Below are positions 1 through 8,239 of a stretch of DNA of 64,000 bases, one piece after another. Position 1 is the first letter of the stretch. Each line of letters starts with the position of its first letter. Origin of the DNA: Planctomycetota bacterium (GTDB taxonomy: Bacteria > Planctomycetota > Phycisphaerae > SM23-33); contig DAOVZK010000006.1 in the NCBI GenBank assembly GCA_030635145.1, positions 26,434 through 90,433 on the forward strand, given 5' to 3'. The translations under genes were made by a program, and so were the position numbers. Below the pieces are notes generated by a model. It did not search any database and was not told the DNA's origin. It was given only the letters and a program-made list of their open reading frames with translations.

Positions 1-808
1 TCGGCCCGGGTGTGGTTTCGTCATCTTCGGCAACGTCGTGCCGTTCGATGGTCGCTACCGGCCGAATGCCCATACACGAACTCGTCAAAAAGCATTCGTC
101 GGCGGCGAGCATTTCTTTTACCGTCAGCGGGGTGTCGTCTTTGACGGGAATCTCTAGCCCCCGGCAAAGCTCAATCGTCGCATCGCGAACCACACCCGGT
201 AACACAGGCGTATCGCGAGGTGGGGTATACACCACACCATCCAGCACCAAAAATATATTGGAAAAGCACGACTCGGCCAGGTGCCCCTCGGTGGTGTACC
301 ACAGTGCATCTTCTGCGCCCTTTGCGGCAGCCTCCTGGCGGGCGAGAATTCGTGGAAGGTAGCACCCGGTTTTGAAACCGAAAATCGGATCGCCGGGAAT
401 TTGCTTCAAGGCCGTCACGATAACCTTGATTCCCTTCGTGTACCATTCGGCGGGATACTCCGGCAGCGGTGCAGCTGTGATAAGCGTCACCGGGGCCCCA
501 TCAGGCGGCCCGGGTGTTAGCGTTATGCGGCATCGCGCTTCGGTTAGGGCGTTGGCCTCCAGCACCGCGTCCATTCCGTCGGCCAGTTGCCCCGTAGTCG
601 GTGCGACGCTTAACCCCAGCACGCGAACCGTCTCGGCTAACCGCTCTAAATGCTGCTGAAACCGAAACACCACACTGTTGTGCGCAAGCATTGTCGTAAA
701 CACGCTGGCCCCGTGCAGAAACGCCGGGTCGGCGACGCTGATTTTGGCATCGCCGGCGGGAATAATGTTACCGTTTAGATAAACTTTTAATTCGTTTGTG
801 TTGCTCAT
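1..808 (-). CDS. Class IV aminotransferase (IlvE/PabC/D-amino-acid transaminase type), 3' truncated by the window edge
   Basis: This is a PLP-dependent fold-type IV aminotransferase or aminodeoxychorismate lyase. It starts at an ATG (MSNTNELKVYLNG) and reads without a stop off the left edge, giving about 269 residues, so it is absent from the ORF track. Family signatures are visible: the N-terminal strand and the PAFLHGASVF segment, the likely PLP lysine in FGFKTGCYLPR, the LAESCFSNIFLV strand, and PVLPGVVRDATIELC. Class IV proteins are usually 270-300 residues, so only a short C-terminus is missing. Which reaction it catalyses (branched-chain transamination, D-Ala transamination or aminodeoxychorismate cleavage) cannot be read from the sequence. 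It is divergent from dnaK across a 341 bp control region. Confidence 0.85.
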   Translation of the reverse strand, partial: MSNTNELKVYLNGNIIPAGDAKISVADPAFLHGASVFTTMLAHNSVVFRFQQHLERLAETVRVLGLSVAPTTGQLADGMDAVLEANALTEARCRITLTPGPPDGAPVTLITAAPLPEYPAEWYTKGIKVIVTALKQIPGDPIFGFKTGCYLPRILARQEAAAKGAEDALWYTTEGHLAESCFSNIFLVLDGVVYTPPRDTPVLPGVVRDATIELCRGLEIPVKDDTPLTVKEMLAADECFLTSSCMGIRPVATIERHDVAEDDETTPGP

Positions 809-908
809 GCCCCACAGCATAGCTGCCCCCGCCGAAACGTCCAAAATTATTTTCCACCGAGAGCGAAAAATATCTCCCGCCCGATCCGATAAAACCTATA
901 ATCCCGGG

Positions 909-992
909 TGAATTGGGTCTGAGAGCTGGGACGCAGCCGACAGGGGCCACGACTGCCAATCTGTCAATTGTGTCGCACAAGCCCCCAATTCA
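909..992. other. Inverted-repeat-bounded 84 bp element upstream of dnaK
   Basis: TGAATTGGG at 909-917 and CCCAATTCA at 984-992 are perfect inverted arms around a GC-rich core with a further GACAG/CTGTC pairing. A TATAAT lies at 897-902, so a transcript starting about 7 bp downstream would begin at the left arm. No convincing -35 box is present. It could be a small structured RNA, a leader, or part of the dnaK control region. Confidence 0.25.
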
Positions 993-996
993 GCCG

Positions 997-1054
997 ATTT
1001 GACAGTTGTTCAAATAGGGTTATTTGAGATAACTACCTTTTTGTGCGGTAGTTA
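997..1054. promoter_or_regulatory. Cluster of three overlapping or adjacent palindromes before the dnaK promoter
   Basis: Three inverted repeats are readable: ATTTGA-N7-TCAAAT (997-1015), TCAAATA-GGGT-TATTTGA (1010-1027) and TAACTACC-N9-GGTAGTTA (1030-1054). The last ends 5 bp before the sigma-54 -24 box. The 9 bp spacer equals that of the HrcA CIRCE element, but the arm sequence differs from CIRCE. Binding of an enhancer-binding protein or a repressor is inferred. Confidence 0.55.
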
Positions 1055-1059
1055 AAAAT

Positions 1060-1076
1060 TTGGCACGGGTGTTGCA
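1060..1076 (+). promoter_or_regulatory. Sigma-54 (-24/-12) promoter of dnaK
   Basis: TTGGCACGGGTGTTGCA matches the RpoN promoter consensus TTGGCACG-N4-TTGCA. The invariant GG (1062-1063) and GC (1074-1075) are separated by exactly 10 bp. The predicted start is near 1087, giving a leader of about 63 nt before the dnaK ATG. The rpoN gene is in this same window. Confidence 0.8.
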
Positions 1077-1149
1077 AATATAGTCTGGAGCTGAGTATGT
1101 TTTGGGGAAATTGGTTAAATAAAAGCTCAGCGGAAAGAAGGATAAAATT

Positions 1150-3063
1150 ATGGCAAGTAACAAAGTAATTGGAATTGATTTAGGTACAACCAACAGTGTT
1201 GTCGCGGTGATGGAAGGTTCGGAGCCCAAGGTGCTGATCAATCAGCAGGGCGCCCGGATTACTCCGAGTGTTGTGGGGTTTACCGATAAGGGCGAGCGTC
1301 TCATCGGCCAACCGGCCCGCCACCAGCAGGTAACCAACCCCGAGAACACCGTGTTTTCGATCAAGCGTTTCATGGGCCGACGTCACGCAGAAGTGGCCGC
1401 CGAAGAAAAAATGGTGCCGTACGGTGTCATTGGCGGGGCGCAAGATCTCGTGAAGGTTCACGCCCACGGTAAAGACTACACACCGCAGGAAGTTTCCGCG
1501 ATGATTCTCGGCGATCTGAAAAAGACAGCCGAAGACTATCTCGGTGACACGGTGACGAAGGCAGTCATTACGGTTCCGGCGTATTTTAACGACTCGCAAC
1601 GAACGGCTACGAAAGAGGCTGGCGAAATCGCGGGGCTTAAAGTCGAGCGAATTATCAACGAACCCACAGCTGCCGCTTTGGCGTACGGGCTTGAGACCGG
1701 GAAAAACGAAAAAGTAGCCGTCTTCGACTTCGGCGGTGGAACGTTTGATATTTCGATTTTGGATATCGGCGATAATGTTTTCGAGGTGTTGGCTACTAAC
1801 GGCGACACGCATCTCGGCGGTGATGATCTCGACGAACTGCTGATCAACTATCTCGCCGACGAATTCAAACGTACCGAGGGTATCGATCTGCGGACCGACG
1901 CGATGGCCCTTCAGCGGTTGAAAGAAGCCGCCGAAAAAGCCAAATGCGAACTGTCGACGGCGATGGAAGCGAACATCAATCTTCCGTTTATCACCGCCAC
2001 AGCCGACGGGCCTAAGCACCTGACGATGACTCTCACGCGGGCGAAGTTCGAACAGCTCTGCGAGCCGATTTTCGACAAGCTCGTTGGGCCTTGCAAAAAC
2101 TGTCTCAAAGACTCTAAGCTGCCTGTTGGCGAAATTGACGAAATTTTGCTCGTTGGCGGATCGACGCGAATTCCTCGCGTCCGCGAAATCACCAAGAGCA
2201 TCTTCGGGAAAGAACCCAACAAATCGGTCAACCCCGACGAAGTCGTCGCCATCGGCGCAGCCATCCAGGGTGCGATCATGGCCGGTGAGGTCGAAGAGCA
2301 AATGGTTCTGCTCGACGTTACCCCGCTGTCACTCGGCGTCGAAACGCTTGGTGGTGTGATGACGAAACTCATCGAACGAAACACGACGATTCCGACCGAG
2401 AAGACCGAAACGTTTTCGACGGCGGCGGACAATCAGGCGGAAGTAACTATCCACGTGCTGCAGGGCGAGCGAGAATTTGCCGCCGACAACCGCACGCTGG
2501 GCCAGTTCAACTTAACGGGCATGCCACCGGCACCGCGCGGCGTGCCGCAAATCGAAGTGGCGTTTAACATCGATGCAAACGGCATTTTGAACGTTACCGC
2601 CACCGACAAGGCGTCCGGCAAGTCGCACAAGATCGAAATCAAAGGCTCCAGCGGCCTGGATCAGGGCGAAATCGACAAGATGAAAACCGACGCCGAATCG
2701 CACGCCGAAGATGACAAGACACGACGCGAACTGGTAGACCTCAAAAACCAGGGCGACTCGATGGCGTACAACGCCGAGAAGATGCTGAAAGATTCCGGTG
2801 AGAAAGTTTCAGCTGAAGATCGAGGTAATATCGAGTCGGCTGTTTCGGGTTTGAAAGAAGCAGTCAAGGGCGACGACGGCGAGGCCATCAAGCGTGCCTT
2901 GGAAAGTTTGGAGCAGGCCTCGCACAAAGTTGCCGAAGAAATGTACAAGGCTGCCGCCGCCGAACAACCCGCCGCTGACGGAGCTGCTCCCGAAGCTGCA
3001 GCTGATGATTCGGCCAAGGGTGACGACGACGTCATCGACGCCGAATACGAAGTAAAAGACTAA
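1150..3063 (+). CDS. dnaK: Chaperone protein DnaK (Hsp70)
   Basis: This is the cytosolic ATP-dependent chaperone that binds unfolded peptides, working with DnaJ and GrpE. At 637 residues it is standard bacterial length. The actin-like ATPase domain (about 1-385) shows GIDLGTTNS near residue 8, [11 protein letters not shown] near 170, FDFGGGTFD near 190 and GGSTRIP near 335. The interdomain linker and beta-domain start at [14 protein letters not shown]. The helical lid ends in an acidic tail, [13 protein letters not shown], typical of bacterial DnaK. The start follows AGAAGGA. Neither grpE nor dnaJ is adjacent, so dnaK stands alone between its own sigma-54 promoter and a hairpin terminator. 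This suggests an activator-dependent heat or stress response rather than a sigma-32 type. Confidence 0.98.
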   Translation: MASNKVIGIDLGTTNSVVAVMEGSEPKVLINQQGARITPSVVGFTDKGERLIGQPARHQQVTNPENTVFSIKRFMGRRHAEVAAEEKMVPYGVIGGAQDLVKVHAHGKDYTPQEVSAMILGDLKKTAEDYLGDTVTKAVITVPAYFNDSQRTATKEAGEIAGLKVERIINEPTAAALAYGLETGKNEKVAVFDFGGGTFDISILDIGDNVFEVLATNGDTHLGGDDLDELLINYLADEFKRTEGIDLRTDAMALQRLKEAAEKAKCELSTAMEANINLPFITATADGPKHLTMTLTRAKFEQLCEPIFDKLVGPCKNCLKDSKLPVGEIDEILLVGGSTRIPRVREITKSIFGKEPNKSVNPDEVVAIGAAIQGAIMAGEVEEQMVLLDVTPLSLGVETLGGVMTKLIERNTTIPTEKTETFSTAADNQAEVTIHVLQGEREFAADNRTLGQFNLTGMPPAPRGVPQIEVAFNIDANGILNVTATDKASGKSHKIEIKGSSGLDQGEIDKMKTDAESHAEDDKTRRELVDLKNQGDSMAYNAEKMLKDSGEKVSAEDRGNIESAVSGLKEAVKGDDGEAIKRALESLEQASHKVAEEMYKAAAAEQPAADGAAPEAAADDSAKGDDDVIDAEYEVKD

Positions 3064-3123
3064 CTCGTAGCACGAGTGGCAAACCATTTTAAGGCCTAGG
3101 CCTTGTGCATATAAGTATAAAAG

Positions 3124-3163
3124 ACCCCGTGGGATTTGGAATAAAAATTTCGCGGGGTTTTTT
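3124..3163 (+). terminator. Rho-independent terminator of dnaK
   Basis: The arms ACCCCGTG and CGCGGGGT pair with one G-U, around a 19 nt AT-rich loop, and are followed by a run of T. It lies 60 bp after the dnaK stop and overlaps the 3' end of the opposing small gene. Confidence 0.7.
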
Positions 3164-3434
3164 ACTGCGCGGCGGAAAAGGCCCACAGCTCAGCTACTCC
3201 GCCGGGGGATCTATTAGTCGTGGTTGATTGCGAGGGGCGTTTTTCGATGGCGTGGCAGCAGAGGCGCTTGCATCGTTGGCAGCGGGCGAGGGTGAATTTT
3301 CGACCGGCCGCGAACTTGCGGACACCATATTTACCCCAAGGTTCGCTGAATCCGCATCGCAAACAACGCACCACCCATCCCGGTGCCCTGCGCTCGTAAG
3401 ATGATAATGTTGCGTCATCGTCCATAAGTTGCAT
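3162..3434 (-). CDS. Small Cys-rich (zinc-ribbon-like) hypothetical protein
   Basis: This is a 90-residue protein of unknown function. Residues 23-63 hold two CxxC-type pairs, RCLRCGF and RCQRCK, followed by CCHAIEKR, a spacing compatible with a small zinc ribbon. The rest is basic with a Ser/Thr/Asn-rich tail. A shorter ORF in another frame (3194..3418) lacks this pattern. It is convergent with dnaK and its end runs into the dnaK terminator. No clear ribosome binding site precedes the ATG. Coding status rests mainly on the Cys pattern and frame length. Confidence 0.5.
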   Translation of the reverse strand: MQLMDDDATLSSYERRAPGWVVRCLRCGFSEPWGKYGVRKFAAGRKFTLARCQRCKRLCCHAIEKRPSQSTTTNRSPGGVAELWAFSAAQ

Positions 3435-3563
3435 TGTATCGTATATTTGTGCCGGGAAATATCAAAAGGCAGAATGTAAAAAACCTTTATGATTGCTCAA
3501 TGGTTAGTTCGATTGTATAATCCAGCGGCGGCGGGGGCTGCCTATGCGTAATTTTGGCACTGG

Positions 3564-3580
3564 GTGGCACGGTTACTGCC
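3564..3580 (+). promoter_or_regulatory. Candidate sigma-54 promoter of the 3661 membrane protein
   Basis: GTGGCACGGTTACTGCC has a perfect -24 TGGCAC and the invariant GG-N10-GC spacing. The -12 element is CTGC instead of TTGC. It lies about 80 bp before the start codon. Confidence 0.45.
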
Positions 3581-3660
3581 TCGATAATTTTGAGTTCCAG
3601 TCCGGCGGGCTAAACGCATCATGCTGAATTCCCCCGGATTTTACCGACAGGAGAAAAACA

Positions 3661-4497
3661 ATGCTTGCAGCAGGTTTAGTTCAAATTTGGATGATTCCCC
3701 CCATGTTGATTCTGCTGGGAGGTTGGATATTTTTTGGTGGCTACCTATTTCAAAAATCCCTGCTGAAACATACCGACAAGCGGCGGGTGAGTTATGGATC
3801 GGGTGTGCTGACATCGTTTCTATGCGGTTCGGTGGGTGGAGTTCCCGCTGTACTGGCGTTGTTTATGGGCATGAATCTTGGTAGTGGCACGGGGCGGATG
3901 GTGTCTATTATTCTCAGTGCTGTTGCTGGGCTGATATGCTTTGCTGTGATCGCATATCTGGTTGTCTGGACGATGCTCAAAAAAGAATCAGCCAAAACCT
4001 CCTTCCGCGTAGCCCTGGTTCCCATTGTTGTGATCATCGCCCTCGGAGGCGTTATTGGTGTCGGCTGTGGAATACCCGCGTATTTTCAGGCACAACACCG
4101 AGGCTTCCTGAACAGCCAAGTTGCCCCGACGCAGATGAAACTAGTGCAAATTTACAAAGCACTGCTCCGCAATTTTCCGACCGATCCGCCCCAGACACTC
4201 GACGTGCTGATTGAAAAGAAACTCATACCTGAAGATGGATTGACCAGCTCCGCCAAACCGGATGGAAAAGGATTTTTCTATCATCCCCCGAATAAACTCC
4301 TCACTCGACTTGATCCAGAGCATCAAGATCAGTTGTTGGCGTGTGACTTCGCCGAAAATTTCGATGGCGAGTTTTACTGTGTCATCTACACCTATGGTGC
4401 ACCCGCCGTTCTTGGTGAGCAGGCTTTCAAGGTGGTGTTGGATGAGCCGATCAATAAGGAATTTGCTGAGGCATTTCGCAAGGCAGACGAGAAATAG
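3661..4497 (+). CDS. Membrane protein of unknown function
   Basis: This is a 278-residue protein not recognised as a named family. The first half is hydrophobic, with about four membrane segments: roughly 5-28, 45-65, 77-105 and 115-138, the last being VALVPIVVIIALGGVIGVGCGI. It is followed by a soluble C-terminal domain of about 130 residues (QMKLVQIYKALLRNFPTDPPQTLDVLIEKKLIPEDGL onward). Part of that domain resembles the small globular domains found in planctomycete exported or pilin-like proteins, though this is only an impression. AGGAG precedes the ATG at good spacing. A sigma-54-like promoter lies upstream. asnB follows 58 bp later, on the same strand but with its own ribosome site. Confidence 0.75.
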   Translation: MLAAGLVQIWMIPPMLILLGGWIFFGGYLFQKSLLKHTDKRRVSYGSGVLTSFLCGSVGGVPAVLALFMGMNLGSGTGRMVSIILSAVAGLICFAVIAYLVVWTMLKKESAKTSFRVALVPIVVIIALGGVIGVGCGIPAYFQAQHRGFLNSQVAPTQMKLVQIYKALLRNFPTDPPQTLDVLIEKKLIPEDGLTSSAKPDGKGFFYHPPNKLLTRLDPEHQDQLLACDFAENFDGEFYCVIYTYGAPAVLGEQAFKVVLDEPINKEFAEAFRKADEK

Positions 4498-4555
4498 CGG
4501 AAGACCCGGGTGCGACATTTCATCTTGCCACAGCTGAGATAACCGTTAGGAGATT

Positions 4556-6457
4556 ATGTGCGGTTTCGCCGGTGAATTCGTTTTCGGTGCTGGTGAAGCA
4601 GACCAGCTGATAGTGGGACGCATGGGCGCGACGCTTACCCATCGCGGCCCCGATGAAGAGGGAACGTTCGTGTCGGGCGACCGGCGATGTGCGATTGCAT
4701 TTCGGCGGTTAAGCGTAATCGATCCCCCCGAATCACATCAGCCGATGACCTCCTCCGACGGAAAAACCAGCATCGCCTTCAATGGTGAGATCTACAATTT
4801 TCGTCAGCTCCGCGAAAAACTCTCCGCTGCCGGGGCAAGATTCCGCACCCATGGCGATACCGAGGTTCTGCTGGAATTATTCCGCGCCAAAGGCATCGGC
4901 GCCTTGGAAGAGCTGGTGGGCATGTTCGCATTCGCCGCCTACGATGCCAACGTTCATACGCTGACGCTCGCTCGCGACCGCCTCGGGCAAAAACCACTAT
5001 GGTACTCAACGCTGCCCGACAGAATCGTCTTTGCCTCCGAGCCCAAAGCCCTGCTGTTGCATCCGGGTATCGACAAAACTCCCGACCGCAGCGCGATCGC
5101 AGCATTTTGCACAATCGGATACGTACCTGCCCCGAGTTCGGCATGGAGCGGAATCCGAAAGTTGGCACCGGGGTCGTCGCTGGTTTGCTCGGCAGCTGGG
5201 CCCGCCGAACCAGTACGATACTGGACGCCGAAAATCGCATCTCCATCTGCGGGTTTGTCCATGAGCGACGCGGTCGACAAAGTTCGCGACCAGCTCGAGC
5301 AGGCTGTTAATATGCGAATGGTCTCCGACGTTCCGCTCGGTGCGCTGCTGTCTGGCGGGGTCGACTCTGCTGTTGTCGTTGCGCTCATGAGCGCAGCTGC
5401 TGGCAAAACCGGCGGCGTCAAAACCTTCACCGCCTGCTTCGACGACCCCCGCTACAATGAAGGTCCCATCGCCAAACGCGTAGCCGAACACTGCAACACC
5501 GACCACACCGAATTGCGGATTGCGCCCGACCCTCGCGGAATGCTCGACTGGGTTGTCGACCACTACGACGAACCGTTTGCCGACTCCAGCGCGATACCGA
5601 CGCATCTGATTTCCCGCGCCGCCCGCGAGCATGTCACCGTCGCACTTACCGGAGACGGCGGAGACGAAGCCTTCGCCGGGTACGACCGCTATCGCGCCAT
5701 GCACATGACGCAAAACATGTCCGTCGCAAAGTACATCGCAATCACAATCGCTGCCGCCGTTGCTCGGCGCTTCGCGAGCAAAAACGAACGCTCACGCCGC
5801 GCCCGTCTCGTGCGTTTTGCCGCCGCCATCGATCTGCCCCCAGCTGTGCAGTACTTCAAGTACCGACGACTTTTCGGCCCCGACGAATTGCTCGAAATTT
5901 TCAGCAACGATTTTCTCGCTAGTGGGAATGTCGACGTCGATGCCCCAGCTGAGTGGTTCTGCGACTTGTACGAATCCGGCGGGCAGGATGACGAAGTTGC
6001 AAATGCGCAGCTGTGCGATTTGGCGACGTATCTTCCCGACGATCTGCTCGTAAAATCCGACATTGCATCGATGGCAGCCTCGCTTGAACTTCGCGCACCG
6101 ATGCTGGACCATCGCGTTATCGAACTCGCCCTGAATCTCCCGACCGAAACCAAACTCAACTCCCACCGCGGAAAGCTGGTGCTCCGCGAAGCCTTCGCGC
6201 ACATGCTACCACCAGGTGCTTTCGATCATCCCAAACGCGGGTTCGGGGTTCCGCTGGGCGATTGGCTGCGAAATGAACTTCGCGACGAGATGGCCGAGAC
6301 TTTAAACGACCCCGCCCTGGAAAAAATGGGCCTCTTTGATAAAAGCGCGATGAACAATCTTATGAACGCACATCTTGCAGGGCGGCGCGATTATTCGCAT
6401 CAGCTTTGGGCGATGATGGTTCTGGGGCGGTGGTTTGCAAAATTCGGGGGCGTGTGA
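4556..6457 (+). CDS. asnB: Asparagine synthetase, glutamine-hydrolysing
   Basis: It makes asparagine from aspartate, ATP and glutamine in the cytosol. The 633 residues begin MCGFAGE, placing Cys2 as the N-terminal nucleophile of the glutaminase domain (about 1-200), with the RLSVID and FNGEIYN motifs. The synthetase domain carries the pyrophosphate loop LLSGGVDS near residue 265 and TGDGGDEAFAGYDRY near 365. The C-terminus retains LRAPMLDHRVIELALNLP and KRGFGVPLGDWLR. A TTAGGAG ribosome site precedes the ATG. Close relatives act in exopolysaccharide or peptidoglycan amidation in some bacteria, so asparagine synthesis is likely but not certain. Confidence 0.93.
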   Translation: MCGFAGEFVFGAGEADQLIVGRMGATLTHRGPDEEGTFVSGDRRCAIAFRRLSVIDPPESHQPMTSSDGKTSIAFNGEIYNFRQLREKLSAAGARFRTHGDTEVLLELFRAKGIGALEELVGMFAFAAYDANVHTLTLARDRLGQKPLWYSTLPDRIVFASEPKALLLHPGIDKTPDRSAIAAFCTIGYVPAPSSAWSGIRKLAPGSSLVCSAAGPAEPVRYWTPKIASPSAGLSMSDAVDKVRDQLEQAVNMRMVSDVPLGALLSGGVDSAVVVALMSAAAGKTGGVKTFTACFDDPRYNEGPIAKRVAEHCNTDHTELRIAPDPRGMLDWVVDHYDEPFADSSAIPTHLISRAAREHVTVALTGDGGDEAFAGYDRYRAMHMTQNMSVAKYIAITIAAAVARRFASKNERSRRARLVRFAAAIDLPPAVQYFKYRRLFGPDELLEIFSNDFLASGNVDVDAPAEWFCDLYESGGQDDEVANAQLCDLATYLPDDLLVKSDIASMAASLELRAPMLDHRVIELALNLPTETKLNSHRGKLVLREAFAHMLPPGAFDHPKRGFGVPLGDWLRNELRDEMAETLNDPALEKMGLFDKSAMNNLMNAHLAGRRDYSHQLWAMMVLGRWFAKFGGV

Positions 6458-6499
6458 TTTTGGTGCGAGTAGAGTATTTATAACCGTTCGCATAATTTT

Positions 6500-6703
6500 G
6501 GACAGGATAACAAGATCGGATATTAGGTTAAAAAATCCTGTTAATCATAATTAAAAATGTTACACATCTGATGGTATTCAACATTACCCCGTCGCAATTA
6601 GATTTACTGTTCATAGTTTTTGTTTTCTTTTCAATAATTTAGATTTTATCCTGTGATCCTGTCAAAAAAGAAAAATTAGTTGGATTGACAGGAAGAAGAG
6701 AGG
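6500..6703. repeat. Dispersed short repeats of the CCTGT-rich (GACAGGATnACAGGAT) family
   Basis: The gap between asnB and the radical SAM gene holds GGACAGGATAAC and TCCTGTTAATC near 6500-6541, and ATCCTGTGATCCTGTC then TTGACAGGAAG near 6650-6700. Related copies occur at about 32047-32190 and 63881-63930. No gene is seen here. Confidence 0.6.
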
Positions 6704-6732
6704 GGCGATGGGGAGTTTGCGATTATGAATTG

Positions 6733-7803
6733 CTATGACAGCCGTTTGAAAAGGTTGAGGTAGTCCCGCAGCGATTTGCGAACCGTACTCGTGCCGGTGC
6801 AGAATTTGTCGCACTGTTTCGTGATCCGCCGTCGCTCCGATTTGCCCAGCTGCGACCGCCACATTTGCCCCACATCATCCGTCGCGATATTTCCGAGCGG
6901 GGTTAAGTGCGATTGGCACAGCAGCACGTCGCCGTTTGAAAGGATCGACAGGTTTCGCAACGGCACGCGGCAGATACCGAGATTCGATGGAATCTGCCCA
7001 CTGAAATGTTCCGTCCACAGCTGCATTGAGGCGGGGGAGTTCATTATTGGATCACCGGCGCGTTTCATTTCCGTCAGGCGTTCCACGAGATTCAGCACCG
7101 CAGACAGCGGAATCCGCATGAGTTTTTCGCTTTCGGGCGACCATTTGACCATCGGCTGAAAATTTACACCGGCTGCCTCGACGCTCTTTGCGAATTCGAC
7201 AACTTCGTGTACGCTGTCGATATTTGTTGTGCACACCAGCGGGCGAATGATAATCCGCGCAGAGCTGCCGCTACGCTTGATCGCGCTGGCGAGATTTTCG
7301 ACGTTGCGTTTTACTTTTTCCAGCAGCCCGGGCACCCCGCGCAGCGAGTCGTGAATTTCCGGGTTCATGCTGTCGATCGAAACATTGATGTTGAATATCC
7401 CAGCACCCAGCAGCTTCTCGATATTCCCGTCGTTCAGCAGTAATCCGTTGGTGGTGATGCCGCTGGTTACACCCATCGCGCGGGTGGCGTGGAGAATTTC
7501 GAACAGGTCGTTTCGCATCAGCGCCTCAGCTGCGCAGAACTGCACGTGATATGAGCCAGAAAGATGTTTCAGCGAGCGTAGCGCCCGAATCCAGTCAGCT
7601 GCGGGTAGTTCAGATTCAACCGGGTCGCGCCAGTACGTGCACATTTCGCAGCGTGCGTTGCAGCGGGTGGTGAGTATCGCGTATATCTGCACCGGGCGAG
7701 TGAAGTCTAACCCCGTGCGGACGAACAGTTGCTCCGCAAATTTGCTTCGCAGATTCGCCAACGCCAATCGCACTAACCGAGATTTTTCGTCGCCGTTTGT
7801 CAT
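6733..7803 (-). CDS. Radical SAM / SPASM-like protein with altered GGEP motif
   Basis: This is a radical SAM enzyme of unknown substrate. The ORF opens at 7914, but the internal ATG at 7803 (MTNGDEKSRL) is the better start because the extension is not family-like. From it, CNARCEMC (Cys48, Cys52, Cys55) gives the CX3CX2C that binds the SAM-reducing 4Fe-4S cluster. The usual GGEP segment reads CAAEALMRNDLFE, keeping only the Glu. ITTNGLLL and NVSIDSMNPEIHDSLRG are normal for the barrel. The C-terminal third (CRVPLRNLSILSNGDVLLC, then CDKFC) resembles a reduced SPASM/twitch cluster region, as in peptide- or heme-modifying enzymes. It stands alone, so context gives no substrate. Confidence 0.8.
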   Translation of the reverse strand: MTNGDEKSRLVRLALANLRSKFAEQLFVRTGLDFTRPVQIYAILTTRCNARCEMCTYWRDPVESELPAADWIRALRSLKHLSGSYHVQFCAAEALMRNDLFEILHATRAMGVTSGITTNGLLLNDGNIEKLLGAGIFNINVSIDSMNPEIHDSLRGVPGLLEKVKRNVENLASAIKRSGSSARIIIRPLVCTTNIDSVHEVVEFAKSVEAAGVNFQPMVKWSPESEKLMRIPLSAVLNLVERLTEMKRAGDPIMNSPASMQLWTEHFSGQIPSNLGICRVPLRNLSILSNGDVLLCQSHLTPLGNIATDDVGQMWRSQLGKSERRRITKQCDKFCTGTSTVRKSLRDYLNLFKRLS

Positions 7804-8239
7804 CACCGCCACATGATAACACCGCACCCGGGCGTTTTCGCCATGAAATTTCGATATCTTTTGGTTACCTCTAAAATTTCGATTTTTTACTACGTACGCC
7901 GCCTTAAAGTCCAATGTTTGTTGTCCGCTGTGGGAGGCGGTTTAGTAGATTGTCAAATAATTAGCGGTACTCTTTCGTTTTGCAAATGCGAAAATTCCTC
8001 AGAAATATCCGCCAAATCGTGCGAACATCATTAATTTATACATTTTCTCAAAATACCACTTAACGCCGCCGCGACTGACTCCGATTATCTAATGTCAGAC
8101 GGAAATCTTTCCATCGCCCTCGGGCGAAACGGAGGATATTGCCACGGAATAACGAGGTTTTGCGCGCATTTGGCGAGGGGCCTCACAGGCGAAAAAAGAG
8201 TTATGAATGTCCGAATCGAAAGTTTTAAGGAGCGCGGAA
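7804..8239. other. Divergent intergenic region, no gene recognised
   Basis: This 436 bp stretch separates the divergent radical SAM and B12-fold genes. It is AT-rich up to about 8060 and more mixed after. Short ORFs here (for example 8092..8322) run out of frame into the next gene and look like shadows. No riboswitch motif was recognised, including the B12 box. Confidence 0.5.

Noticed and set aside
1030-1054. CIRCE (HrcA) operator before dnaK
   Set aside because: The N9 spacer fits, but the arms TAACTACC/GGTAGTTA do not match TTAGCACTC/GAGTGCTAA. It is kept only as an unassigned palindrome.
1180-2301. 373-codon ORF antisense to dnaK
   Set aside because: It lies wholly opposite a certain dnaK; such long antisense frames follow from codon bias and show no family motif.
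7804-8239. Cobalamin riboswitch before the B12-fold gene
   Set aside because: No B12-box or matching structure was found.
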